Assembly (NCBI GenBank): GCA_022036555.1
Contig: CM039129.1
Location: 41,629,827 to 41,693,826, forward strand
Direction: 5' to 3'
From: Microstegium vimineum
Taxonomy: Eukaryota; Streptophyta; Magnoliopsida; Poales; Poaceae
Length of the DNA: 64,000 nucleotides
Positions 44,391 to 55,000 of the stretch are shown piece by piece (the stretch's first letter is position 1; the number at the start of each line of letters is the position of its first letter). Under the pieces are notes generated by a model that saw nothing but the letters and a program-made list of their open reading frames with translations, searched no databases and was not told the origin of the DNA. A program made the translations under genes and the position numbers.

Positions 44391-47012
44391 TCACTTGTCG
44401 GAGATCGGCGGGCCACCGTATTGCCCGCTACAAATCTTGACCTCTCTCGGCATGTCGATCTCCTTCAGCCATGCTAGACAGCCTTGGCTCTGCTCCACGT
44501 TCACGCTGTTGAGGTCATCGCCAGTGTCGTCGTCTGCCGCCTCTGCAAGCATAAACGCGAAACAATCTTCAGTGAATCTAGTGCAACTGGGAAACAATCT
44601 TCCGTGAATCTAGTGCATTTGCATTGGAATAACTCATGTGCAGCTGGTAATTACACGGAAACGATGAGATGGCATCCAATGAGCAACTGAATTTAGCTTT
44701 AAGGATTGTGATTCTCAATTAGAACAAGCACAAGCAGCAGCATTGCAGTTCATTAGTCTAATGACTTCGGTGCGAAGCTAGATCACTTTATTTTATATAG
44801 TACAGGAGTCTCCAACTGGGGGCACATGGGTGCCAAACTGTGTGCTTAAACCGCTAATCACGTGCGTTGTGTGCAGGTTTACAACATGGACCACAGTACC
44901 TGAAATCCTGAATTCTTAAACAAAAAGCCACCTGCTGGCAGAGTGTTGTTATTTACTAACTGACAGAGACCTTTCCGTATCCAGTGGGCTGATCAAAACA
45001 ACTGCTTTGGCAAACTAAGAGCATCTCTAAGATGGATAGTAAAACCAAAAGATGGATAGCTAGTGAGGTAGGCTGTCCAAAAATAGAGCTAATGAGATGA
45101 GATGGAGAATCACTAAATTTAGTCATTTACAGAGTCTAACGTTTTTTCTTTAACAATAGCCAAATTTAACTTTAGAGAACGATTTTCTTAGTCTCTTGGA
45201 GATGCTCTAACAATTAAATATGTGTTGCCAATTGCAAGTCATATGCCTATACCGTCCATAGTTTTGTGGCAAAGAAATACAGAATATCTTGCATGTTGTC
45301 AGTTAAATAATCCCTGAACCACCAACTCAGCCTTATTTTTGAATCTACAATCTAGCTAGTTGAACCCGAGACATGTCTTTCAGATGCCAAACAGCACAAT
45401 GGTACGGTACATGAGAGCAAGCAGTGAATGCAGAATTTATTTGTTTTGATTTCTGAATGTAAAAATGTGGTTACTTACTCGGATGGTGTGTGTATGGTAT
45501 ATCAGCGTAGTAGGTGCAGTCCCTGTCCTCCTCTATGGAATACGGTGGGCCAAGAATGTCGAGGATCGCACAAGGCGCAATGGCGGTGAACCGGTGCATG
45601 TTCCCTCCCGTCGTTGGGTACAGGACCGAGGTGTCACAAGGCGTAGTAAAAACATCGTCCACCACCAGTTTTGCCAGTCTCACTGCAGAGAACAAAATCT
45701 TAGCATCTGCTGGTACAGAGAGTGAATAACAGAACATAGACAATCAAACTGATGACAATATAGTGAAGAGTGAGGAGTAGCTTACATTGATCATTGGAGG
45801 AAGAGGTGCTCATCGAAGGATCAGGTTCAGGATTGACCCAATCGTACGACTTGATATGCATCGACCCGAGTAGCAGCTTACTGAACACCGTCATTCCAGG
45901 GTGGTTGTGCAGAGGGATGACAGCATTTCGTGGCAAGAAGAGGATTACCATCTGCCATGTCAATGCAAGGATATCATCAGAAAAGTTAAAAGGAGGTTTT
46001 TTGTACATCAAAATTCAGTATGGAGCCTTAACACGGTCACTGTTGCCACGTACCGAAAAATTCGGGCATTTGTAGATCGTCGTGTGTGTAATTGTCGGAA
46101 TGCCCTGAGTGGTTTCTGGAGTCCTGAAGAACCTGAGATCCGGGCTTAGGCCAACATCCTCTGGTCGCATTTTGTCTGCAAATGGTAGGAGCAGGAAATT
46201 CAGATTCAGTAAACCGATGCATGATGCAGTAATGTTGTATACAAGTCATAGACTGTATACATCAATACATGTTTGTTCTAGGGGACAAGATGGTGACTTA
46301 AAATGATGTTGGCCTACTGCATTTCGCAAAGCAATAATCGTCGTAGTAGAAGTGAGCAGTAGTAATAACAACTACTCTATTGTAGCAGTAAAACTGAAGA
46401 GAACACGCAGAGGCCTTGCCGATTCAGAAGAACTCTGCATGCCAATTAATTAATAATTCGTTCCCGATCATACAAACTGTTCACTAATGAATTGTTCAAT
46501 CTTTAAATCGGGTCAAGGATAACCAAAGCTCAGGAAGTTGGAGAACCTTTTTGTCCCAATGGGGTGCTACTGTACTTGTGAGAGACACTAACCCAAGTTC
46601 CAGTTGCAAACTTGCAGCAGCAGAGAAGACGAGAGGGGGAGAGCGGGATGAGCCGAGGCACGCACGCACCGAGCATGTCGCGGAGCATCTGGACATGGGC
46701 GGGCTTAGGCACGGTGGCAGGGCCCCTGAAGACATGGCGGCAGGCCTGGAAGACGCGCTGCACGGCGGTGGCGGCCTGCACGCGGCGCCTCCTGCCGCGG
46801 CGCCCCGGCGCTCCTCCACCACCTCCTGGTGGCGGTGCCCCGCCCGGCGGACCCGGCGGCTGATTCGACACCGCCTGCACCCGCCGCCTCTTCGCCTCCC
46901 ACTCCGTCGCCGCGGCCGCTGGCTCCGGTAGTCTCGCTGACGCCGCCTCCGCCTCCTCCTCCTCGAGGTCGAGCTCCTCCTGCTGTGCCCCCGCGCCCGT
47001 CGTCGCCCTCAT
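44391..47012 (-). CDS. PCO: Plant cysteine oxidase (PCO), five exons, intact
   Basis: Plant cysteine oxidases are iron-dependent thiol dioxygenases that oxidise N-terminal cysteine of ERF-VII and related proteins, marking them for the N-degron pathway when oxygen is present. Exons on the minus strand are 47012-46670, 46175-46054, 45951-45786, 45682-45479 and 44542-44391. All introns have GT-AG borders and the phases (1, 0, 1, 1) join without a break, giving 328 codons. Exon 1 encodes an acidic, low-complexity N-terminus and VQRVFQACRHVF; exon 2 MRPEDVGLSPDLRFFRTPE; exon 3 the cupin motif PRNAVIPLHNHPGMTVFSK with iron ligands His170 and His172; exon 4 PCDTSVLYPTTGGNMHRFTA, with the third ligand, His240, and GPPYS; exon 5 LAWLKEIDMPREVKI. 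The start ATG was chosen because it leads the conserved acidic segment. The long N-terminus is unusual but in frame. A MITE sits in intron 4. Confidence 0.93.
45019..45207. mobile_element. Tourist-like MITE in intron 4 of PCO
   Basis: The ends are GAGCATCTCTAAGATGG and CTTGGAGATGCTC, with TAA target duplications (45016-45018 and 45208-45210). At 189 bp it lies between exons 4 and 5. The pseudogene copy at about 39930 (GGCAAACTCCCAATTAAG) lacks it. Confidence 0.88.
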
Positions 47013-48007
47013 CGACCAACCAGCCCGATCCACAAATCCGATAAGGAAACAGCGCCCGCCGTAAGAAGCGGAGCAGCAGCAGCAACCTACGCGCACGCAC
47101 GGAGGTGGAGAAGACGAAGGAGGGTGGCAAGCGCGCGCTGCAGAGGGTGGGTGGGTGGGTGGGTGATGGAGGTGGTGGAAGGGAAGCTCCCAAGGGCCGC
47201 GACAGGAGGCGAGACTATAAGCAGTAACCGGAGGAGGAGGGGGTGACGAGGACGAGGCGGGGAGAGGGAGGAGCAAAACCGTGGGCTGTTGGGTTGTTTC
47301 CTGCCACCACCGCCGCCGGTTCCGGACCCCGGAAGCGGAAACGGAAATGGAAATGGAAAGCGATGCGCGGCAAACAAACCGAGGGCGGGAGACCGACGGT
47401 TTTCGTTATCCGCTTCCGGTGTGGCCGACACGTGGGACCTTACTTCCTGGAGCGGTTTCGTCCTAACACCGGCTGACGGTGGGACTTTTCCTTCACGACA
47501 GTGTTGTCCCAACAGCGGCTGACGGTGGGGCCAACCGACCGACCAGCGACCTGCTGACCCTTTTTTTTTTCCTTCACGCCGTGTGGTGCAGCTCCGTTCC
47601 CAGAGTTGGGTCCGTCAGGCCTGGAGTTGTAGTAGGTGGTACCACTCCCGTGTATAGGAGTAAAAGTGGTACAGATAAGTCTTCACCCCGATCCGTTTTG
47701 AATCAGAATTTTAATAATACTAGAAAATTGTTTTTTATATATATAAATGTGGTATAGGATATAAAAGATTGACGAAATCCTGTGGATATGGATTATATGA
47801 TGCTTCTAACAGGACAGGATATGTGTGTGTATTTTTTTTTTTTTGCCAAATCTGCAGTATCGGTGAATCCTCCGTCTCCACGTGGGCCAAAGCCACAACG
47901 GCGATCTGGGCCACCGACCGCTGCTACTAACTCACGTCTAAAAACGCCTGTTTTTTTTTTTACTTTCTACGTGATGATTTTCTAAATAACTTGATCCCGG
48001 AAGTTCT
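47013..48007. promoter_or_regulatory. PCO 5' untranslated region and promoter
   Basis: The 200 bp upstream of the start codon are pyrimidine-rich on the sense strand, with a (CCCA)n run at 47146-47163, as in many grass 5' leaders. 47410-47460 is conserved with the pseudogene copy at 42029-42075 (CCGGTGTGGCCGACACGTGG), including an ACGTG core. The ACGTG element is a known plant cis-motif; its role here is inference. Beyond 47600 nothing is recognised. Confidence 0.5.
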
Positions 48008-48105
48008 ATACTCCCTTCATTCCAAATTGTAAGTCATTCCAAGATTATTAAAGAGTCAAACTTTATAAAGTTTGACCAAATTTATATAATATGATAATAA
48101 CATTA
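48008..48105. mobile_element. Truncated Stowaway MITE
   Basis: ACTCCCTTCATTCCAAATTG and the following 80 bases match the left third of the Stowaway at 11519, then homology stops. The right terminus is missing. Confidence 0.75.
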
Positions 48106-48109
48106 AGAG

Positions 48110-48640
48110 CTAGAGTTTCTACCTCTTCTCGCTGTTGCGCCACCATAGCTACTCCAGTCCGATCATCGGCGTGCACCGGCGACCGGGCGAGCAGGTCTCC
48201 GGAACCCTTGTCTTCGTGATCCTGCAGCGGGAGAAAGTGAATAAGGTTTTTGGGAAGCGCTCTTCGCGCGACTGCTCCCAATCTTCACGACGGGTCATCT
48301 TCCGTCCAAGTCAGGCGGTGCTATGTCCCGGCGTATTCGTCGTCAGCTGAACCGAAGTCTACCGCCGCCGCTGATCGACATCGACGACATCGACATCATC
48401 TTTAACAACCTGAACGTTGCTCCATCGACACCTGCATCTTCGTCGTCTTCACCGCAATCTACTACATCTACAACTAGTAGGTATAAACCTCGTGATCTAA
48501 TCTTATCGTTCATATTGTCCAATCTATCTAGTATACAAGTCATGTTTATGCTAGTTAACTTGAACATGTTATGTGATATATGGTTTAATCATGTTAGTAT
48601 GCAGTACATGTTTATTCTAGTTCCTTAATTTATCATAATT
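48110..48640 (+). other. Unidentified gene-like or retroelement-leader segment
   Basis: A 101-codon plus-strand frame (48323-48628) begins MSRRIRRQLNRSLPPPLIDI and then a Ser/Thr-rich stretch. The preceding GC-rich leader (AAGCGCTCTTCGCGCGACTG) resembles sequence found in grass retroelement leaders. I cannot assign it. Confidence 0.3.
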
Positions 48641-48659
48641 TATATTCTGATATTAATTT

Positions 48660-49744
48660 GAAAATTGTCGTATATTTCAACAGAAGCAGGAGTACACAAA
48701 ACAGCGTGCTGCTGCCGCCCCACGCCACGACCTGCGGCTGCGATGAGGACGTGCTGCCTTCCCATCAGCAGCAGCAGAGACGACGATCGATGCCATTCTC
48801 GCCTGCCGTCCATGCGTGTGTCGCATGCAGCAGTTGACCACCCAAACAAAGGCAGGCTCCAGCCAGCTAGGCAGCAAACTTTCCAGACAACGGCTTCTTG
48901 CGCTTAAATGGAAATACAGTACGAGGGGCGATGTACCGTGTACGCAGTACTACACAGTTGGAGTGTACCTGAGTTCATCCACACACACATTGATACTGTC
49001 ATGTGTATGGCGGCCGGCACTATAGCCGGCAACCCAAGAAGCAACAGGTCAAGATCGACCAGTAGAGCCCCATAGGATCCGTAGTATGAAAGGGTCTACG
49101 TATGAAAAGGTCTGTCTAGTTAAGTATGTGTGAAATATGAACAAGAGATGTAAGTCTGAATGAACATAAGGGGGAGTTGGCCGGTCAGGCCATCTCCTAT
49201 ATATATGTAAGCGAGACAGATGATAATCAAGCAATGATAATTACGAAGAAACTCAATCTAGTCACATCTCCCTACTTCTGAGTCTCAGCTTATCCCCTCC
49301 TGCTCAAGCTCATGGCATAGTATAAGGTCTAGTTATCCCCTCAATCCACCACGATCATTACAGATACCGTCCTCACTATATATGACACTTCAACTAACGG
49401 TGCATGCAAAAACAAAAAAAAAAGTATACAAGTTTAAAATCGAGGGAAATTATTATATATGTTGTGGAAAACCATCTTTCTTTTTTTAGCAATGCAGACC
49501 TTGTGATGAATTGCCAACGCACAAAAAAAATTCAAACAACGGTAGTGAAAAGCAATTCTTTTTTTTTCTTGGGCAAATTTAGTGTACTTCATCCATTTGC
49601 CTGTGAATTATCTGTGGTAGGAGGAAGGAGGTGAGAAACTGTGTGTGTGAGAGAGAGAGAGAGGGAGGGAGAGATTTTGCCGTAGCAGCAGCGCCTCCAA
49701 AACCCACGAGGATCCCAGGGACCCCTTTATTAGAGCTTTTCTCT
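48660..49744. other. Spacer with LTR-like segment
   Basis: 49049-49390 contains GGCCATCTCCTATATATATG and a run-on AATCAAGCAATGATAATTAC, reminiscent of a copia LTR, but TG/CA ends and duplications were not found. A (GA)n run lies at 49650-49675. 48680-48860 shares phrases with 55970-56060. Confidence 0.4.
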
Positions 49745-50330
49745 TTCACATACATCTTATAATGTTGAAATCACCAGCAATCAAGATAGGTTTAGAATTA
49801 GCATCACAAAATCTGGATAATTCAACAAGAAATTCAAGCTTATGTTCTTCTTGAGCAGCTCCATATAGTTCTATTTTACTTTATTTTCTTTATCCCAAAG
49901 ATTCAATTATTAGAGCATGGTATCTCTGTTTTTGAAAGAACCTGCATCATATTTAGCAAAATTAACTCCAACTAAGATCCCTCCAAATTATCCTTTGAAA
50001 GGATTCCATTCCTAAAGATGATATTAACGGATATCAAAATTCCTAAAGAGAGAAGTATCACAATCTTGGACCATGGTTTCCTGTAAACCAATGAAATCAA
50101 AATGATATTGGAAAATGAGATTTTTTTTAAGAAGATAGAGACCTGCCCCTTTGTTCTTTAGGCCTCTACAATTCCATAGCAATCCTTGAACTGTTATTTT
50201 CACTCTTTTCTTTCTCTGTGTTGGTATTGGGAGCTATTTTTCCCTCGCAATCTCATGTTTTCAAGCCAGGAACTTCCTGATATCTTGCTTTTTTTTGTCC
50301 TTTAGAGAAATATAATAGCCTATCTAAGCC
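49745..50330 (-). mobile_element. L1-type LINE fragment, endonuclease domain
   Basis: The minus strand reads WNCRGLKNKGAGLYLLKKNL, FQYHFDFIGLQETMVQDCDT, then ILIAGDFNIIR at about 49745-49780. These are the start of plant L1 ORF2 and its apurinic-type endonuclease (WNCRGL, LQET, GDFN). One or more stops and frameshifts are present. The reverse transcriptase is missing. A short duplicate of its 5' end lies at 52660-52800. Confidence 0.87.
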
Positions 50331-50727
50331 AAGAGTTTAACTTGTCACCACCACAATTGCATTCATGCATCATGCCATCATCCAAAATATTGATGCCGAA
50401 TGATTCTTGAGTGCACTACACTCATGAAAAATAAATGATACATCAATAGTTTTGAATGACTTGCGCTAACAATTTGCATGCTTATAAGCTACATTATCCC
50501 TCATGACTATTATATATACTACTACCACTATGCTAGGATTTTCCATCCTTCCAAAATGTTGCTAGAGATAGAGCTGCGCTTATATCTTGTAAGAAGCTAT
50601 ATATTAATAAGTTATGGACAGAGGTAGTAAACTCTGAAGTGTTAGAGGAAACCAAAATACCATGCCAGAGCCACCTACCCCACATCTGTACCTGTGTAAT
50701 CTTGCTTTGTGCCAAGCAGCAGATCTT
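50331..50727. repeat. Tandem mosaic block, copy 1, left part
   Basis: 50350-50690 matches 52830-53180 closely (GATTCTTGAGTGCACTACAC, GGATTTTCCATCCTTCCAAA, TATGGACAGAGGTAGT). The first of these also matches, in reverse orientation, sequence in SSL blocks A-C. Confidence 0.85.
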
Positions 50728-50735
50728 GGTACAAC

Positions 50736-50925
50736 CAGGGGTGGATCCACGCCCCGTGCTAGGGGGCTGCAGCCCGGGGCGGAGCCCAAAATCTATACAA
50801 AACATGTCTTCGATTGCTGATGTAAATTTGCGAATTTTAGCCCAAAATAGTTTCTTTTCAGCCCATTTTAAACAACCATTTAAAAAATAGCCCCCCCTGA
50901 TATGGTGTTTCCAGATCCGCCTCTG
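50736..50925. mobile_element. hAT-type MITE
   Basis: A perfect 8-bp target duplication, GGTACAAC (50728-50735 and 50926-50933), flanks inverted ends CAGGGGTGGATC and GATCCGCCTCTG. The 190-bp length and 8-bp duplication are those of the hAT superfamily. The second mosaic block has no element at the matching place (about 53270). Confidence 0.93.
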
Positions 50926-50933
50926 GGTACAAC

Positions 50934-51125
50934 AATGTTTCGAAGTCTGACTCTAGCGTCGCTGCCTTTGATTTTATCCCTCTGCGTAACGTCGTCACTT
51001 GTGGCCAGAGCCTTGTCTTTAATCGCAGAGGCTAAGGTACCTACGCCGGTGTCTCGGATGGTCGCGGTGACAGCGCCCGTAGCAACTCTGGCAATACATA
51101 TGCCCACAACGTATCTTGCAAAGAC
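50934..51125 (+). pseudogene. SSL N-terminal fragment
   Basis: The plus strand reads KSDSSVAAFDFIPLRNVVTC, GQSLVFNRRG-stop-GTYAGVSDGR, the N-terminal exon of the SSL family with one stop. It ends near AYAHNVSCKDSL. It is on the opposite strand to the SSL cluster at 12-37 kb. Confidence 0.82.
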
Positions 51126-51288
51126 TCTTTGATGCTTTCATGAGTAGATTGGTATTTATGACATACCAAAATGTCATAAACTATGAATTATAAATTTTAG
51201 CAATTTTGTATTTGTGAATCCAAAATACCGAAATGACATGAACTCTACGAACCCTCTTGTCAGAGGAGATGGGTATTTGCATCACTTA

Positions 51289-52050
51289 GGGCAGTCCCAA
51301 CCCAGAAATTATGGCATAGTTTCCATAGATATACCATGTCAGCTGGACATTGTTACTTAGAAACCATAGTTCCCAATGCCCCTAGTTTCTTCTTTCTAAA
51401 CTGCATTAAATTATCATGTCACATCTTCTCTCTCATCTGTTCATTCCTTCCTCTTCTAGTTCTCATCCCTCTCCATAAAACACAATGGCAGAGCCATGAG
51501 CTCACAAGTCAGACGAAGGTCTGCTGGGCTCACGTCGCATATGCGGCAAACGGGAGTCGCGACACACCGTCTGACTTGCATGTGTAGGAATGAAGGCCAG
51601 CGAGCGTGGAGGGCGGAGCTAGCTCCTACACAGTGGCGTCGTGATGGTCGGCAAGTACTGGGCAGACGAGTTTGCGCGTAGCTACTCGGGCATGGTCGCA
51701 TGGAGGCCTACTCACGCGCGACGGCATCGCGAAAGCCGATGGACATCCGCGAAGTGTGGTCGCACCAACAACACACGGGGTGGATGCAGCTCGTGGCAGC
51801 AGGCGGCAAGCCATGAACGCACGACGACCTACATGGCAGGCCCCACGTAGTTGGAAACTCCACAACACCCCATCATTGAAAAGGTCGGTTTCTTCGTTCT
51901 TGGTTTGGGAGCCGACATGGTTTCTCAAGGAAGAAACGATTTCTAGTCGAATTGCCCTCCCTCTCTCTTCATCAATTCGGACGCCGCGTCGGATTATTTG
52001 CTTACGTGGAGGCTCATTAATTCTATGGACACGACGCGTTGGGACTACCC
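51289..52050. mobile_element. PIF/Harbinger-like non-autonomous element, 762 bp
   Basis: The ends GGGCAGTCCCAACCC and CGTTGGGACTACCC are inverted, with TTA target duplications (51286-51288 and 52051-52053). The second mosaic block shows the empty site (GCATCACTTAGAAGACTCTT at about 53622). The GC-rich centre (51480-51870) has open frames without recognised motifs and may be captured DNA. Confidence 0.87.
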
Positions 52051-52369
52051 TTAGAAGGCTCTTGTTGCAAGTGCTTTGAATGATCTTGGACTACGGACCA
52101 ATGCCTGCCATGAACTCTACAAAGCCTCTTGACGGAGGATATTGGTATTTGCATCACTTAGAAGGCTCTTGTTGCAAGTGCCCTGAATGATCTTGGCCTA
52201 CCAATGACTTGAGCTGCAAGTGGTAGCTCTTCTAGCTCTGGCAAGCAATTTCACCTCCTCCTATGGCTTTCTTAGCTTGTTTAAGACACCCACAGTTCAC
52301 TCTTTTCCCTAGCTTCTTTCCTCATCCCGAACGTCCGGATCGACACCACAATTTAGCCATATTTGAGCT
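52051..52369. repeat. Short internal duplication in mosaic block
   Basis: AGAAGGCTCTTGTTGCAAGTG occurs at 52054 and again at 52160, about 106 bp apart, with intervening related sequence. The same segment recurs at 53630. Confidence 0.75.
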
Positions 52370-52640
52370 TGTCTGTCAGGTATTGAAGAGCGTCGATGAT
52401 GCTCTAATAGTATGAGGCATTCGAGATGGACAGAGGAGAGCCAGCATCACTGGACAACTTCTCTGCGGTGTCAACGGGTGTGTCGCATGGGACGGTAGTC
52501 GGACATGCCGACATGTTCCAACAGGTCGAGGGCATACTGTTGTTGTTGGACGAAGAATCCCCGTCGTCGTTGCGCTGAACTTAAATGCCAAAGAAGTAGT
52601 GCACGTGCCCATGTCTTTGAGCGTGAACTTGGACCCAACT
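52370..52640 (-). mobile_element. Ty1/copia polymerase fragment
   Basis: The minus strand reads GFFVQQQQYALDLLEHVGMS and DTAEKLSSDAGSP, with RSIIDALQYLT-like sequence near 52400. These are the region between reverse transcriptase and RNase H of copia elements. Frames shift several times and both ends are cut. Confidence 0.85.
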
Positions 52641-53224
52641 TAGGAGGTCTGTTGATGAAGATAGAGACCCATTTGTTCTTTAGGCCTCTACCATTACATA
52701 TCATCCTTGTACCGTTATTTTTTACTCTTTTCTTTCTCTGTTTTGGTATTGGGAGCCATTTTTTCCCTCACAACCCCATGTTTTCAAGCCATGAACTTCA
52801 TAATCTTGCTTTTTTCCCTTTAAAGAATATAATAGCCCATCTAAGCCAAGAGTTTAATTTGTCACCACCATCATGCCATCATCCAAAATATCAATGCCAA
52901 ATGATTCTTGAGTGCACTACACTCATGAAAAATAAATGATACATCAACAGTTTTGAATGACTTGTGCTAACAATTTGCATGCTTATAAGCTATTTCATCC
53001 CTCATGACTGTTATATATATATACTCCTACCACTATGCCTAGGATTTTCCATCCTTCCAAAATGTTGCGAGAGATAGAGCTACACTTATATCTTGTAAGA
53101 AGCTATATATATCAATAAGCTATGGACAGAGGTAGTGAACTCAGAAATATTAGAGGAAACCAAAATGCCATCCTGAGCCAGCTACCGGTCCTTCAAAACC
53201 ACAACCGTACCTCTGTTGCAATGT
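52641..53224. repeat. Tandem mosaic block, copy 2, left part
   Basis: It matches 50136-50720, including the start of the LINE fragment and the region before the SSL fragment. The LINE part is shortened here. Confidence 0.85.
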
Positions 53225-53485
53225 CGTATATCCTCTTCTGATGCACCGGGCATCAGATCATTGCGACGACAACGTCTCGAAGTCTGGCTCTAGCGTCGCT
53301 ACCTCTGACGTTATCCCTCTGCGTGACGGCGTCAATTGTGCCCGAAACCTTGCCTTTCATCGCAGAGGCCAGGGTCCCTACGTCGTGTCTCAGACGGTCG
53401 TGTTCTCAGATGGGGTGGCATCGCCCACGGCTGGCAATGCCTATGCCCACAAGCCATCTTGCAAAGACATTCTGGATCTTGCATG
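53225..53485 (+). pseudogene. SSL N-terminal fragment, second mosaic copy
   Basis: The plus-strand frame contains SKSGSSVATSDVIPLRDGV, ARNLAFHRRGQGPYVVS and NAYAHKPSCKDILDLA, with the VLKWGG...GWTTFAY part shifted out of frame. It is the duplicate of 50934-51125. Confidence 0.83.
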
Positions 53486-53930
53486 AGTAGATTGGTATTT
53501 ATGACATACCAAAATGTCATAAACTATGGATTATAAATTGTAGCAACTTGGTATTCGTAAATCCAAAATGTCGAAATGTCATGAACTCTAGAAAGCCTCT
53601 TGGCGGAGGAGATTGGTATTTGCATCACTTAGAAGACTCTTGTTGCAAGTGCCCTGAATGATCTTGGTCTACCAATGTTGCATCACTTAGAAGACTCTTG
53701 TTGTTGGTGTTGTTGTATTTGTAGCTGCAGCTTTGGCCGGCTGTTGTCGAACTACTCTTAGCTGATTGTTGTATTTGTTTTCCTTTTTTATTAATTTATT
53801 TCAGTAGGAGCCTCTGGCTGCTCCTGTTTCTTAAAAAAAATGCCTCCATTCTTGTAGGTGTGGCTCGAGCTGCAAGTGGTGGTTCTTCTAGCTCTGGCAA
53901 GCAATTTCACCTCCTCCTACGACTTGCTGA
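53486..53930. other. Spacer within mosaic block 2
   Basis: It repeats sequence of 51130-51290 and 52054-52300. 53690-53830 holds an unrelated stretch with TTGTTGTATTTG phrases that looks like a small insertion. No gene. Confidence 0.5.
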
Positions 53931-54410
53931 GCTCGTTTAAGACACCCACAGTTCACTCTTTTCCTTTCTTTCCTCATCCGAACGTCCCGATTGACACTGG
54001 GGTTTAGACATATTTGAGCTTGCCGATAGTCCGAGGCGTCCGAGAGGGACATATATATATAGGAGAGCCAAAATCACTGGACAACTTCCCAGCGGTGTCA
54101 ACGGGTGTGTCGCATGGGACGGCAGTCGGACATGCCGGCATGTTCCAGCAGGTTGAGGGGCGTACTGTTGCTGCATGCTGGACGAAGAATCTGTCGTCGT
54201 TGCGCTGAACTTAAATGCCAAGGAAGTAGTGCACGGGCCCATGTCTTTGATTGTCAACTCGGTCCTCGGTGTTGATGGTGTTCATGAGCCAGCTCAGGAG
54301 GTCCGTTGATGAAGATGTTAGCACGATGTCGTCCACGTAGAGCAGTAGGTACATAGACCGCAGAACAAATAGGGAGCTGTCAAAGCGTGTTGGCTGAAAT
54401 CTCATCTAGC
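53931..54410 (-). mobile_element. Ty1/copia reverse transcriptase fragment
   Basis: The minus strand reads DSSLFVLRSMYLLLYVDDIV, LTSSS, and HYFLGI, the catalytic YVDD region of copia reverse transcriptase, followed out of frame by QQYAPQPAGTCRHV, the same downstream part seen at 52370-52640. Frameshifts and missing ends make it inactive. Confidence 0.9.
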
Positions 54411-54829
54411 TATAAAGACATGCAAGAATGCCCTTTCAGGCTTTCAGCTTTCAACCTGTCACTTACGCCGAGCCGTGCATGCGTTGAATTCTGCAGATCT
54501 CCCTCTGTTGCGATGTGATCCATGAAGTTTAATTTGGTCTGCATCCAGTTGAGAACCTACATCCGCCGCTGCAGCAAGAATTAAACACCTACAGTATCAT
54601 TCAACCGTATAGATCAGTTCAGATGAAACAGAGACAACGCCTGCATAGCGTACCCCCGTGGCCACCGGTGCTTTATTCTCATGTGTAAGAAGCTTGGACA
54701 AATGTAAGCGGTGAGGTGAATGAATGGGCTTGATAGCATGGTCGCATGGATGATGCGATGCAATGCAAGTGCATGGGTATGTACAATTCAATATACAAAC
54801 TTTGGCCATGTGGTCACAACTCAAGAAAA
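54411..54829. other. Spacer
   Basis: Nothing recognised between the copia fragment and the CACTA remnant. Confidence 0.4.
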
Positions 54830-55000
54830 TCTGGTTAAAGACTGCATCCATATTTCTTGGCGGTTTATTTCAACTCTCAAGGAATACATGTTTCCATGGA
54901 GGTCTACATAAACCGCCAAGAAAATTATCCTTTCCAACGGTTTTATTTTGGCACTCAAGGAATTACTCAACCCTCAAGGTAATTTCAGATTCTGATAGTG
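54830..55000. mobile_element. CACTA element right-end remnant
   Basis: The segment ends TTCAGATTCTGATAGTG, whose reverse complement CACTATCAGAATCTGAA is a CACTA-type terminus. Upstream are inverted TTCTTGGCGGTTTAT / AAACCGCCAAGAA and ACTCAAGGAA motifs typical of a subterminal array. The other end was not found. Confidence 0.65.

Noticed and set aside
46551..46931. Plus-strand frames of 71-126 codons opposite PCO exon 1
   Set aside because: They are shadows of the GC-rich exon on the other strand and carry no motif.
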